Shown here piece after piece: positions 44,016 to 53,194 of a stretch of 64,000 nt of DNA. Positions within the stretch are counted from its first letter, which is position 1; each line of letters starts with the position of its first letter. The translations under genes and the position numbers were made by a program. The notes under the pieces were generated by a model. It made no database searches and was not told the origin of the DNA. It worked only from the letters and a program-made list of their open reading frames with translations. This stretch comes from Phocaeicola_A sp036804505 (GTDB taxonomy: Bacteria; Bacteroidota; Bacteroidia; Bacteroidales; Bacteroidaceae), in assembly GCA_036804505.1 (NCBI GenBank), contig DAIRSI010000022.1:1-64000 (forward strand). The letters run 5' to 3'.

Positions 44016-45392
44016 ATGAAAATGAATATAACATATAAGAAATGGCTTGTTATTGCTGTGGGAACTTTTGCTTTCCTGACAGCTTGGGCAGGAGATAAGT
44101 ATAAAACGATTCAGGTGGATGCTCCCTTTCCTATGAATCCGATAAAGGAATTTGTTTTCCCTGCAAAGGATTTCCCCATTACCCGGTACGGCGCAAAAGT
44201 CGGGTCGGCAAATAATGGGAAATCGATAGCAAAAGCTATTGCGGCATGTAACAAAGCTGGTGGAGGACGCGTTGTGATCCCTTCAGGCAGTTGGATCACC
44301 GGTCCCATTCATTTGATGAGTAACGTCAACTTATATTTGGAAGAAGGTGCCCGTCTTGTTTTTACCGATAATCCAGCAGATTATCTACCTGCGGTAATGA
44401 CGACTTGGGAAGGGATGGAATGCTATAATTATTCTCCTTTGGTCTATGCTTTGAATTGTGAGAATATAGCTATAACGGGCAAAGGGCTTCTGACTCCTAA
44501 GATGGATTTGTGGAGAACATGGTTCGCACGTCCGGCAGCTCACTTGGAGGCTTCAAAAGAACTTTACACAATGGCTTCTACCGATGTCCCGGTAGAGCAA
44601 AGACAGATGGCTAAGGGTGAGAATCATTTTCGTCCGCATCTTATCCAGTTCAATAGATGCCGTAATGTATTGCTTGATGGATTCAGCATTCGTGAAAGCC
44701 CTTTCTGGACAATCCATATGTATATGTGCGACGGGGGAATTGCCCGTAATCTGGATGTTTATGCTCATGGACATAATAATGACGGAATTGATTTGGAAAT
44801 GACAAAGAACTTCTTGGTTGAGAACTGCAAATTCGATCAGGGCGATGATGCTGTGGTGATCAAGGCCGGAAGAAATCAAGATGCCTGGAGGTTGAATACT
44901 CCCAGTGAGAATATTGTCATTCGTCACTGTCGAGTGGTTCAGGGACATGTGCTCTTGGGTATCGGAAGTGAAATGTCAGGCGGAGTGCGTAATGTGTATA
45001 TGCATGATTGTGCTGCAACGGATTCCGTTTTTCGGATGATGTATTTGAAGACGAATATACGGAGAGGTGGTTTTATAGAAAATATTTACATGAAAAACGT
45101 AAAGGCAAAGCACATGCAGCGCGTTCTTGAAATTGCGACGGATGTTCTGTACCAGTGGAAGGATCTGGTTCCTACGTATGAGGAGCGTGTGACTCGTATC
45201 CATGGCATTCACTTGGATGGTGCTGAATGCGAATCAACCGATGCCATCTATGAATTGAATGGCGATCCCAGAATGCCGATAAAAGATGTGGATATTCGGA
45301 ACGTTCATGTAGGTGAAGTCAGGCAGTTTATAAACAAAACCGCCAATGTGTTGAATTTAAGGGAAGAGAATGTAACTTATAGATACAAATAA
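44016..45392 (+). CDS. GH28 polygalacturonase-type glycoside hydrolase
   Basis: A 458-residue exported right-handed beta-helix enzyme of family GH28, which cleaves alpha-linked galacturonic acid in pectins. After a signal peptide (WLVIAVGTFAFLTAWA) the helix carries NNDGIDLEM with catalytic Asp256, and QGDDAVVIK with Asp277/Asp278, matching the GH28 triad. The usual GHG region reads GHVLLGIGSEMSGG and the RIK region reads YLKTNIRRGG, a variant seen in exo-acting bacterial enzymes. ATG at 44016 abuts the GH27 stop; ATG at 44022 is a possible alternative. An exo-galacturonidase acting on imported oligosaccharides is the likely role. Confidence 0.93.
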   Translation: MKMNITYKKWLVIAVGTFAFLTAWAGDKYKTIQVDAPFPMNPIKEFVFPAKDFPITRYGAKVGSANNGKSIAKAIAACNKAGGGRVVIPSGSWITGPIHLMSNVNLYLEEGARLVFTDNPADYLPAVMTTWEGMECYNYSPLVYALNCENIAITGKGLLTPKMDLWRTWFARPAAHLEASKELYTMASTDVPVEQRQMAKGENHFRPHLIQFNRCRNVLLDGFSIRESPFWTIHMYMCDGGIARNLDVYAHGHNNDGIDLEMTKNFLVENCKFDQGDDAVVIKAGRNQDAWRLNTPSENIVIRHCRVVQGHVLLGIGSEMSGGVRNVYMHDCAATDSVFRMMYLKTNIRRGGFIENIYMKNVKAKHMQRVLEIATDVLYQWKDLVPTYEERVTRIHGIHLDGAECESTDAIYELNGDPRMPIKDVDIRNVHVGEVRQFINKTANVLNLREENVTYRYK

Positions 45393-45411
45393 ACAAATTA
45401 AGAAATTTAAG

Positions 45412-47817
45412 ATGAAAAGATTGATATGGATGTTGTTCCTTCTTTATTCTTTCGTGGGGTATGCTCAGACAGATCGTAAGGAAGGGCGGATGTCGCAACT
45501 GTTTAATTTTGATTGGAAATTCTGCTATGGAGATATGGAAGGTGCTCAGAACGTCGGGTACGATGACTCTTCATGGCGTAAATTGGATCTCCCGCATGAT
45601 TTTCAGATAGAGCAACCTTGGGACCGTTCTGCCGGAGGAGCACGAGGATTTAAGGCAATGGGTATCGGATGGTATAGAAAGACATTCAAAGCAGATACGA
45701 ATTGGAAAGGGAAAAAGGTTTTTCTTGATTTCGAAGGAATTATGCTGACGGGAGAAGTTTGGGTTAACGGGAAGTCCGTGGGAACTGCTGATTATGGTTA
45801 TTTGGGTCTTGAAACGGAAATAACCAGACTCTTGAAATATGATGCCGATAATCTCGTGGCTGTCAGGGCATCAACAGGAGAAACCGGCAACTCTCGATGG
45901 TATACCGGAGGAGGATTGTTTCGTGATGTTCATTTGATTGCCAAAGATTCCGTTTCAGTGGCAAGCCATGGAGTATTTGTCACAACATCCAATATATCCG
46001 AACGTCATGCAGACATAAATGTGCAGGTTGAGATTGACGGGCCGCGTGTCATGCGAAAGGATGTCATAATTCAAGCCAAGGTCATATCTCCGCAAGGGAA
46101 GGTCGTTTCTGAAACAGAATCTCCTGTCCCGGGGATATCCCGACTACAAAAGCTGGAAGTTCAGCTTCCTGTTATGAATATTTCGGATCCCATGTTATGG
46201 TCATGTGAATCACCAGCTCTTTATACGGCAGAAATCAATCTTGTTAAAGATGGAAACATAATTGATCAGGTGAGCGAACCGTTCGGCATTAGAACTATAG
46301 AGTTCTCCAAAGAATTCGGTTTCAAGTTGAACGGAAAGAAAGTTTTTCTCAAGGGTATAGCCAATCATCATGATTTAGGTGCTGTGGGAGTTGCAGCTTT
46401 CGAAACTTCCATTCGTCGTCAATTCACGCAGCTAAAAAAATTCGGTTATAACCTTGTACGTACTTCACACAATCCATATTCGGAGTCTTTTCTTCGTGAG
46501 GCCGACCGTCAGGGATTTCTCATTGTCGATGAATTGTTCGATAAATGGGGCGGAAATAACTATTGGCCGGGACGTGTTCCTTTTGCTCAATTGTGGTATA
46601 AAGCAATCCCTGAGTGGGTGAAGCGTGACCGCAATCATCCTTCCGTCATTCTTTGGAGTCTTGGCAATGAACTGCAGATGCGTGAAGATTTGGCAGGCTT
46701 TCAGACAAGTGATTGGGGAGTTACTACATATAAGATTATGAAGGTTCTCCTTAACCGCTACGATTCAACACGCAGTACAACGGTCGCCATGTTCCCAGCG
46801 AGGGCTAATGGCCTGATGAAAAACGAACCCGAATTTGACGTACAGGTTATAGCGCCTGAACTGGCTACCGTAACGGATGTGTCCAGCTTCAATTACCGCT
46901 ATATGAACTATAAGCAATATTTGCAGCATAATCCGGACATGAACATCTTCCAAAGTGAGGCTGCAACCTATGAACTTGCCGCTCCATTCTTTGGCATGAA
47001 CCGCGATAAAATGATAGGCTTAGCCTATTGGGGAGCTATAGAATATTGGGGCGAATCAAACGGCTGGCCCAAAAAGGGATGGAACTATTCATTCTTTGAC
47101 CATGCCTTGAATCCTTATCCTCAGGCTTATTTGATAAAGAGTGCATTTGTGGATAATCCTCAGGTCTATATAGGAGTCGTGGATAGTATTGCTGATAAAA
47201 TAGAATGGAATGATGTGATTGTAGGGCGTATGCCTTTATCTTCCCATTGGAATCGCAAATCGGGCAGCATCCAGAATCTTTTTACTTATACGAATGCTGA
47301 CGAGGTGGAACTGCTGGTGAATGGGAAATCTTTAGGCATAAAGAGAAACAACAAAGAGGACATTCGTCAGCGCAATATGATTTATTGGCAGGATATTCCT
47401 TATGGAGATGGCGGAAATGTAGTTGCCATTGCCCGTAATGATGGGAAAGAAGTTGCCCGTTATCAGTTGAATACGACTGGAAAGGCCGTCGCTTTGAAAA
47501 TGGAACCGGAAAATATTGCATGGAAAGCGGATGGAATGGATTTGCAGTATATCAGAATCCATGCGATAGATTCAAAGGGCAACATTGTGCCGACGACTAC
47601 CGGAGAAATTTCGCTGGATGTTTCAGGAGAAGCGAAGTTGATAGCCCTGGATAATGGTGACCATTATACAAATGAACTGTTTTCAGGAAGTAAACGGTCT
47701 TTGAACAGAGGATTTGCCATGGCAGTGCTTCGTTCCAACAGAGCAGGAGGAAAAGTTACTGTAAAAGCTTCTTTACAAGGTTTGAAAAGTGCGAAAGTCA
47801 CCTTCGTGACTAAGTGA
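45412..47817 (+). CDS. GH2 beta-galactosidase-type glycoside hydrolase
   Basis: An 801-residue periplasmic GH2 enzyme. A signal peptide (IWMLFLLYSFVGYAQ) is followed by a jelly-roll sugar-binding domain (FNFDWKFCYGD ... GGARGFKAMGIGWYRKTF), an immunoglobulin-like domain and the TIM barrel. The acid/base Glu420 is in WSLGNELQM and the nucleophile is about Glu516 in NIFQSEAATYE. The C-terminal part includes a DUF4982-like domain (VELLVNGKSLGIKRNNK) and an Ig-like end. Galactose is the most likely substrate, but GH2 also includes glucuronidases and mannosidases. It is the last gene of the locus and is followed by a bidirectional terminator. Confidence 0.93.
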   Translation: MKRLIWMLFLLYSFVGYAQTDRKEGRMSQLFNFDWKFCYGDMEGAQNVGYDDSSWRKLDLPHDFQIEQPWDRSAGGARGFKAMGIGWYRKTFKADTNWKGKKVFLDFEGIMLTGEVWVNGKSVGTADYGYLGLETEITRLLKYDADNLVAVRASTGETGNSRWYTGGGLFRDVHLIAKDSVSVASHGVFVTTSNISERHADINVQVEIDGPRVMRKDVIIQAKVISPQGKVVSETESPVPGISRLQKLEVQLPVMNISDPMLWSCESPALYTAEINLVKDGNIIDQVSEPFGIRTIEFSKEFGFKLNGKKVFLKGIANHHDLGAVGVAAFETSIRRQFTQLKKFGYNLVRTSHNPYSESFLREADRQGFLIVDELFDKWGGNNYWPGRVPFAQLWYKAIPEWVKRDRNHPSVILWSLGNELQMREDLAGFQTSDWGVTTYKIMKVLLNRYDSTRSTTVAMFPARANGLMKNEPEFDVQVIAPELATVTDVSSFNYRYMNYKQYLQHNPDMNIFQSEAATYELAAPFFGMNRDKMIGLAYWGAIEYWGESNGWPKKGWNYSFFDHALNPYPQAYLIKSAFVDNPQVYIGVVDSIADKIEWNDVIVGRMPLSSHWNRKSGSIQNLFTYTNADEVELLVNGKSLGIKRNNKEDIRQRNMIYWQDIPYGDGGNVVAIARNDGKEVARYQLNTTGKAVALKMEPENIAWKADGMDLQYIRIHAIDSKGNIVPTTTGEISLDVSGEAKLIALDNGDHYTNELFSGSKRSLNRGFAMAVLRSNRAGGKVTVKASLQGLKSAKVTFVTK

Positions 47818-47852
47818 TCATATAGGGGGTTATAGATAGCTTCTATAAACGG

Positions 47853-47894
47853 AAAGGCCGGTCTGCTTTCGTAAAAGAAAGCAGCCGGCCTTTT
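47853..47894. terminator. Bidirectional terminator between the GH2 gene and fucI
   Basis: A long stem: AAAGGCCGG pairs with CCGGCCTTT and CTGCTTTC with GAAAGCAG, with a single bulged T and a GTAAAA loop. T-rich sequence flanks it, and it lies between convergent genes. Confidence 0.85.
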
Positions 47895-47915
47895 AAAATT
47901 GTCTGTATCAGAAAA

Positions 47916-49688
47916 TTATTTGTAAATAGGACCGTAGTTCTTGCAAGCTCTGTAATCAGCTCCTTCTTTATCCATTCCAAATGCATTCCATGCAGCCGGA
48001 CGGAAAATCTTGTCGTCCTCTACATTGTGCATGCATACCGGAATACGGAGAATGGAAGCCATGGTGATCAAGTCAGCTCCAATGTGTCCGTAAGTAATGG
48101 CTCCATGGTTGGCTCCCCAATTGTTCATTACGGAATAAACATCCTTAAATGCCGGTTTGTCACAGAGACGTGGTACGAACCATGTAGTTGGCCATGTGCG
48201 GTCTGTGCGTTCATTAAGGACTTTGAATATTTCAGGATCGATATCAACCGTCCATCCTTCTGCCAACTGAAGGACAGGACCAAGACCCTTTACCAGATTC
48301 ATGCGCATCATGGTTACAGGCATGCCTCCCTTGGTAAGGAAATTGGATGAGAAACCTCCGCCTCTGAAGTAGTCACGACTAGCTGGATACCAGGTTGTAG
48401 CTTTCAAACAGTTTTCTACATCAGCTTCTGTCATTTCCCAAGGTTGTTTCATCATAGGATTACCTTCTGCATCGCGTTCTGCACCTGTACCATCCAGACA
48501 AGTAGCTCCGGAGTTAATCAAGTGTATAATACCATTTGCTGCTCTGCCTGTGAGTTCTTTACCGGAAACACGTTTCACAGCTTCAGGACTCCAATATGTA
48601 CGTACATCGGAGAAGATCTGAGGACGTGATGTCAACATATGTCCGAAAAGCATGGCAATGCCGTTGCATGCATCATTTTCAGTTGCAAGTACGAAAGCTT
48701 CACGGATACCGTTCCAGTCGAAGTTTGTATTCATCAACGCTTCAGGATAATCTCCGTTTGGATAGAAGTCTGTCCATTGACGCTGTCCTTGGAAACCGGC
48801 TGCGATGGCATTGTGTCCGAGAGCTTCTTCCTTGAATCCCATTTCTTTCAGTTTCGGATTACCGGTCATCAAGTCGCGCATGATGATCATCATCTTGACG
48901 ATGAATTTCCAGTCATTGTCTTTTTCCTCGCGGGTTTTTGCCTTTTCAGGAGAATTGTAGTCATGGCCTTCGTTCACCTTGCAGTATTTTTCAGTCCATG
49001 CCATAGCTTTCTTGTATTCGTCCTGATCGAAAATACCCAATTCCATACGACGGATGATTTCAGTCAGATCGACTGATTCATTGCGCATGCCCAGATATTC
49101 CTGAAAGAATTCAGGGCTGACGATTGAACCGGCAATACCCATACATACACTACCCATGGAAAGATAGGATTTACCTCTCATGGTAGCTACAGCCTGTGCT
49201 GCACGTGCGAATCTTAATATCTTTTCTGCTACGTCTTCAGGAATGGAGTTGTCGTCCAGATCCTGAACATCATGACCATAGATACCGAATGCTGGAAGTC
49301 CTTTCTGGGCATGAGCTGCCAATACTGCAGCCAAATAAACGGCTCCCGGACGTTCTGTTCCGTTGAATCCCCAAACAGCTTTCGGATAGTATGGATTCAT
49401 GTCCATGGTTTCAGCTCCGTAGCACCAGCATGAGGTTACTGTGATGGTGGAACCAACACCTTCTCTTTCAAATTTTTCTGCACAGGCAGCACTTTCGGCA
49501 ACGCGGCCGATTGTTGAATCTGCAATGACACATTCTACGGGACTTCCGTCTCCGTTTTTAATGTTCTTGCTTATTAATTCCGCTACAGCTTTGGCCAAGC
49601 CCATAGTCTTGTCTTCAAGACTTTCACGAACACCACCTTGGCGTCCATCAATTGTGGGACGAATCCCGATTTTTGGATATTTGTTCAT
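47916..49688 (-). CDS. fucI: L-fucose isomerase
   Basis: A 590-residue ketol isomerase that converts L-fucose to L-fuculose (and often D-arabinose to D-ribulose). It is nearly identical in length to E. coli FucI (591). Family stretches include KIGIRPTIDGRQGGVRESLE at the N-terminus, GFNGTERPGAVYLAA, FGIYGHDVQDLDD, GFQGQRQWTDFYPNGD and YSVMNNWGANHGAITYGHIG, the last containing the metal-binding His. It lies 60 bp downstream of a GntR-type regulator. The kinase, aldolase and permease genes of a usual fucose operon are not next to it. Confidence 0.96.
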   Translation of the reverse strand: MNKYPKIGIRPTIDGRQGGVRESLEDKTMGLAKAVAELISKNIKNGDGSPVECVIADSTIGRVAESAACAEKFEREGVGSTITVTSCWCYGAETMDMNPYYPKAVWGFNGTERPGAVYLAAVLAAHAQKGLPAFGIYGHDVQDLDDNSIPEDVAEKILRFARAAQAVATMRGKSYLSMGSVCMGIAGSIVSPEFFQEYLGMRNESVDLTEIIRRMELGIFDQDEYKKAMAWTEKYCKVNEGHDYNSPEKAKTREEKDNDWKFIVKMMIIMRDLMTGNPKLKEMGFKEEALGHNAIAAGFQGQRQWTDFYPNGDYPEALMNTNFDWNGIREAFVLATENDACNGIAMLFGHMLTSRPQIFSDVRTYWSPEAVKRVSGKELTGRAANGIIHLINSGATCLDGTGAERDAEGNPMMKQPWEMTEADVENCLKATTWYPASRDYFRGGGFSSNFLTKGGMPVTMMRMNLVKGLGPVLQLAEGWTVDIDPEIFKVLNERTDRTWPTTWFVPRLCDKPAFKDVYSVMNNWGANHGAITYGHIGADLITMASILRIPVCMHNVEDDKIFRPAAWNAFGMDKEGADYRACKNYGPIYK

Positions 49689-49748
49689 TTCTTATAAATA
49701 AATTATATATTAGTTAGTGACAAATTCATACTGATCCAAGTTTAATAA

Positions 49749-50744
49749 TTATAGAGACAGTCGTAATCTGATTTCTGTAGGCAGATATTCCTGGATGGAT
49801 ATATTTTCTACAACAAATTTAGCTGCTTTGTACCCCATCATCTCCCAATTCACTGTCAGAGTGGTGATACCTTCTTCTATGACTTCATAGGAGGGAATAT
49901 CGTTGTATGCCAAAAGTCCGAAGTCGGTTCCGCATTTCAGGCATGCTTCCCTGCCGCTCTTGACTACTTTCACTACATCCTGTTGCTTGATGGCAAAATA
50001 GGCATTTCGTTTTTCCACATGCAGATTATCCAAGTCTTCTACAATTTCGCTTTCCAAATGATAGTCTTTACAAAACTTCAGGAAATAGTCCCGGCTGCTT
50101 TGCGGATGCTTCAGTTCTTTGGGAAAAAGCATGATGAATTTTCTGTATTTTGAGAAATTATTGTGCAAGGACGCAAGAGCAAGATAGAAATTCTGGTCAA
50201 AATCCTGGCAAATATATGAGTATGGTTCTTTTTCGAATTTTCCGAAATCAAGTAATAGAAGTTTGTTTGCCGGAATCTTTTTCAGTGCCACGGACAATTT
50301 TTCATTGTCGAAGTTCATCACAACATATTTATTGTATTTGCCTACAGATTCACGGATGATTGTATCGAACAACCTTTGGTTATATTGATGAAAGAGCAAA
50401 TCCACCTTGTAGTTCTGCGGCAGTTTTTTTATAAAGCTGTTGTAAAGCGTTTCTTTGAAAGGAGTGTATTGGTCGAGAAGCAGAAGAACTTTGGTGAGAT
50501 GGTCTGTAACATAATACCCTTTTCCGGGAGTTGAGTCTATCATCCCTCGTTCGCGCAGATCGTTAAAAGCTTTGAATACGGTATCACGAGAGACCTTATA
50601 TCTGTCGCTCAGCTGATTGATGGAAGGCAAAGCGTCTCCCCCCCGAAATTCATTCATTGATATGGCAAGACTTATTTTGTCTGCCAACTGTTGGACTTTC
50701 GTTGTCTGGTGTCCGAATTTTAATGAACTATCTGTTTTTCTCAT
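49749..50744 (-). CDS. GntR-family transcriptional regulator with sugar-binding domain (FucR-like)
   Basis: A 331-residue regulator. The N-terminal GntR winged helix covers about residues 15-82 (LADKISLAISMNEFRGGDAL, INQLSDRYKVSRDTVFKAFN, DLRERGMIDSTPGKGYYVTD). The C-terminal part (VLLLLDQYTPFKETLYNSF to GITTLTVNWEMMGYKAAKFV) is a periplasmic-binding-protein-like effector domain of the LacI type. It sits directly upstream of fucI on the same strand, as FucR does in Bacteroides fucose operons, so it is likely a fucose-responsive repressor. Tandem 10-bp repeats just upstream (50759-50778) may be its operator. Confidence 0.9.
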   Translation of the reverse strand: MRKTDSSLKFGHQTTKVQQLADKISLAISMNEFRGGDALPSINQLSDRYKVSRDTVFKAFNDLRERGMIDSTPGKGYYVTDHLTKVLLLLDQYTPFKETLYNSFIKKLPQNYKVDLLFHQYNQRLFDTIIRESVGKYNKYVVMNFDNEKLSVALKKIPANKLLLLDFGKFEKEPYSYICQDFDQNFYLALASLHNNFSKYRKFIMLFPKELKHPQSSRDYFLKFCKDYHLESEIVEDLDNLHVEKRNAYFAIKQQDVVKVVKSGREACLKCGTDFGLLAYNDIPSYEVIEEGITTLTVNWEMMGYKAAKFVVENISIQEYLPTEIRLRLSL

Positions 50745-50758
50745 ATTTTTTAGCCGCT

Positions 50759-50778
50759 AACTGTGCTGAACTGTTCTG
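50759..50778. promoter_or_regulatory. Tandem 10-bp repeats, possible operator for the GntR-type regulator
   Basis: AACTGTGCTG and AACTGTTCTG lie back to back, 15 bp upstream of the regulator ATG. They are phased one helical turn apart. Autoregulation is inferred from position only; no copy was found before fucI. Confidence 0.4.
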
Positions 50779-50827
50779 AATACAAAGTAAAATATTATTA
50801 TTGAAAGAATAAACAAATAAGATATGT

Positions 50828-50858
50828 TTTGCAGCATTCTTTTTTTTATTTAATTTTG
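50828..50858 (+). promoter_or_regulatory. Promoter for the purine permease gene
   Basis: TTTG (50828-50831), a 19-bp spacer and TAATTTTG (50851-50858), a near-consensus promoter. The leader to the ATG at 50881 is about 18 nt. Confidence 0.68.
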
Positions 50859-50880
50859 CCAACCAAAAAATTAACTATTT

Positions 50881-52179
50881 ATGAGAATACTTTCGATGTT
50901 GGGATATAACCCAAAGACTATGAATGTCCGCACGGAAATGATGGCGGGACTTACTACTTTTTTGACCATGTCCTATATTTTGGCAGTGAATCCTGACATT
51001 CTTTCTGCTGCCCAGATGGATAAAGGTGCTGTATTTACGGCGACAGCCTTGGCTTCGGCAGTAGGTACACTTATTATGGCTTTTTTGGCAAAAGTACCGT
51101 TTGCACTTGCTCCGGGCATGGGTATCAATGCCTTTTTTGCATTTACGCTTGTACAAAGTATGGGATATACGTGGGAAGAGGCTCTGACCGCAGTTTTTAT
51201 CGAAGGTATTATTTTCGTCTTGCTTACCATCTGCAACATTCGCGAGAAAATAGTTAACAGTGTGCCCGAAACCATCCGCTATGCCATATCCGGAGGTATC
51301 GGACTTTTTATCACTTTCATCGGACTCACCAAAAGCGGCATAATTGTGTCCAGTCAGGCTACATACGTATCTTTGGGAGCTTGGACTCCAACCACGATTC
51401 TTGCTTTTGCCGGAATCATTCTGAGTGCTGTTCTCATGAAGATGCACATCCGTGGAGCCTTGTTCTATACTATCCTCATCATAACCGTCATCGGAATACC
51501 TTTGGGGGTGACAACCATGCCCGATAATTTCATTCCGGTAGCAGCACCGCATTCCATTGCACCTACTTTTCTTAAATTCGATTTTTCCAATATTTTTTCT
51601 TTTAATATGATTGTGATTATTTTCACTTTGGTCTTTATGGATTTGTTCGATACATTGGGAACCTTGATCGGGGCGGCCGGCAAGTTGGATGCCATCCGTG
51701 ACGGGAAAGAGGCAAAATATCTCAAACCAGCCCTTCTTTCCGATTCATTGGCTACGGTGGCAGGTGCCATCTTCGGAACAAGTACGGTGACTACTTTTGT
51801 GGAAAGTACCACAGGTATTGCCGAAGGGGGACGATCGGGGCTGACTTCCGTGGTTACTGCACTCTTGTTTTTGGTTGCTCTTTTCTTTTCTCCAGTCTTT
51901 CTGCTTATACCGAGTGCGGCGACGACATGTGCCTTGGTTATCGTAGGAGTATTGATGATGGAATCTATTATCAGAATCGATTTCAGTGACATCACGGAGT
52001 CGCTTCCGGCCTTTCTCACGATTGTGATGATGCCGCTATGCTATTCCATTGCCGAAGGTATCGTGATGGGTATGTTGAGTTTCGTGTTCTTGAAGATGCT
52101 CACGGGGCAATGGCGTAAGGTTTCCATTACTATGTATATTTTAGCCGTACTGTTCATTTTGCATTATATTTTCAGATAA
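50881..52179 (+). CDS. NCS2/AzgA-type purine (hypoxanthine/guanine/adenine) permease
   Basis: A 432-residue inner-membrane permease of the AzgA branch (COG2252 type). The opening RTEMMAGLTTFLTMSYILAVNP and the substrate-site region APGMGINAFFAFTLV (about 77-91) are characteristic, as is ATVAGAIFGTSTVTTFVEST later in the chain. About 12-14 hydrophobic segments are visible. It should import purine bases for salvage by proton symport. The B3/B4 domain gene follows after 2 bp, so the two are cotranscribed. Confidence 0.93.
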   Translation: MRILSMLGYNPKTMNVRTEMMAGLTTFLTMSYILAVNPDILSAAQMDKGAVFTATALASAVGTLIMAFLAKVPFALAPGMGINAFFAFTLVQSMGYTWEEALTAVFIEGIIFVLLTICNIREKIVNSVPETIRYAISGGIGLFITFIGLTKSGIIVSSQATYVSLGAWTPTTILAFAGIILSAVLMKMHIRGALFYTILIITVIGIPLGVTTMPDNFIPVAAPHSIAPTFLKFDFSNIFSFNMIVIIFTLVFMDLFDTLGTLIGAAGKLDAIRDGKEAKYLKPALLSDSLATVAGAIFGTSTVTTFVESTTGIAEGGRSGLTSVVTALLFLVALFFSPVFLLIPSAATTCALVIVGVLMMESIIRIDFSDITESLPAFLTIVMMPLCYSIAEGIVMGMLSFVFLKMLTGQWRKVSITMYILAVLFILHYIFR

Positions 52180-52181
52180 AG

Positions 52182-52844
52182 ATGTTGAAAGTTAGAATTT
52201 CCGAAGAGATTAAGGCGGCGTGCCCTGATTATACTGTGGCCGTATTGACGGCCGTAGTTCACAATTCGCCTTATAGTGAAGGACTGTGGAATGAAATAAA
52301 TCAATTGACCGATGAATACAGAAAGAAGTACACAGTTGATTCCATCAAGGAAATGCGTACCATTCAGGCCACTCGTGAGGCTTATAAAAAATGTGGCAAG
52401 GATCCTAGCCGTTACCGGCCAGCTGCCGAAGCGCTTTGCCGTCGTATCTTGAAAGGCAATGAGTTATATAAAGTGGATACTGTGGTTGATTTGGTGAATG
52501 CCGTGTCTATGGAGAGTGGCTTTTCCATCGGGGCTTTTGATGCCGATAAGGTGCAGGGTGATACCATTACTTATGGAATCGGCAAGGAAGGAGAGCCTTA
52601 TGAAGGAATAGGGCGAGGCGAATTGAATATTCAAGGGCTTCCCGTGTGGAGAGATGCCGTTGGCGGATTCGGTACTCCTACGAGTGACCATGAACGCACC
52701 AAACTTTCAGTTGATACCACTCGTCTGCTTGTAACCATCAATAGCTATGACGGTTCCACAGGCCTTCAAGATGCTGTGGATTATATGACGCTTCTGCTGG
52801 TAAGATATGCAGCAGCAAAGGACATTCATTGCATCGTGTATTGA
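52182..52844 (+). CDS. B3/B4 (tRNA-editing-like) domain protein
   Basis: A 220-residue cytoplasmic protein of the stand-alone B3/B4 domain type, related to the editing domain of phenylalanyl-tRNA synthetase beta. Features are ATREAYKKCGKDPSRYRPAA (about 67-86) and VNAVSMESGFSIGAFDADKV (about 106-125), with GGFGTPTSDHERTKLS near the end. Such proteins are thought to bind or edit tRNA, but the substrate is not known. Its tight link with a purine permease (2 bp) is not explained by that role. Confidence 0.88.
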   Translation: MLKVRISEEIKAACPDYTVAVLTAVVHNSPYSEGLWNEINQLTDEYRKKYTVDSIKEMRTIQATREAYKKCGKDPSRYRPAAEALCRRILKGNELYKVDTVVDLVNAVSMESGFSIGAFDADKVQGDTITYGIGKEGEPYEGIGRGELNIQGLPVWRDAVGGFGTPTSDHERTKLSVDTTRLLVTINSYDGSTGLQDAVDYMTLLLVRYAAAKDIHCIVY

Positions 52845-53194
52845 TTCTCAGCAACAAGATTTCTTTAACCATAATATTCTGATTATCAGGAGAGGTTGTC
52901 GATGGAGGTTTTATGAGTGTTTAAACACTGTCCAATTAGTTATTCACCTGTTTTTGTATAAGCAATATTTAGTTTTCTTGTAGCGAGAAGAAAACTCTAT
53001 CATTGCAATGGAAAAGCTGAACATTCCTGAGAATTGTTTAAAATAGTTCGTGACTGACGAAAAAAAAGAGCGGATAACCTTCACAGGCTTTCCGCTCCTT
53101 AAATTACTGTGTAATTTTAGAACAAACTGTGTTATTTTATGTTTTCAAATGTCGGTGTTTTGTGTTACAATCCTGTTACATTCGTATGACATTT
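52845..53194. other. Intergenic region between convergent operons
   Basis: About 350 bp with no convincing gene. The only clear element is a hairpin (53060-53097) that reads as a terminator on the minus strand. No clear plus-strand terminator for the B3/B4 gene was found. Confidence 0.65.
53060..53097 (-). terminator. Terminator for the TonB receptor/beta-helix lipoprotein operon
   Basis: On the minus strand the stem GAGCGGA/TCCGCTC is followed by an eight-T run. It lies about 100 bp past the lipoprotein stop codon. Confidence 0.7.

Noticed and set aside
32919..47900. tRNA-Pro as an integration site for the utilisation locus
   Set aside because: No repeat of the tRNA 3-prime end was found at the far end of the locus, and no integrase is present.
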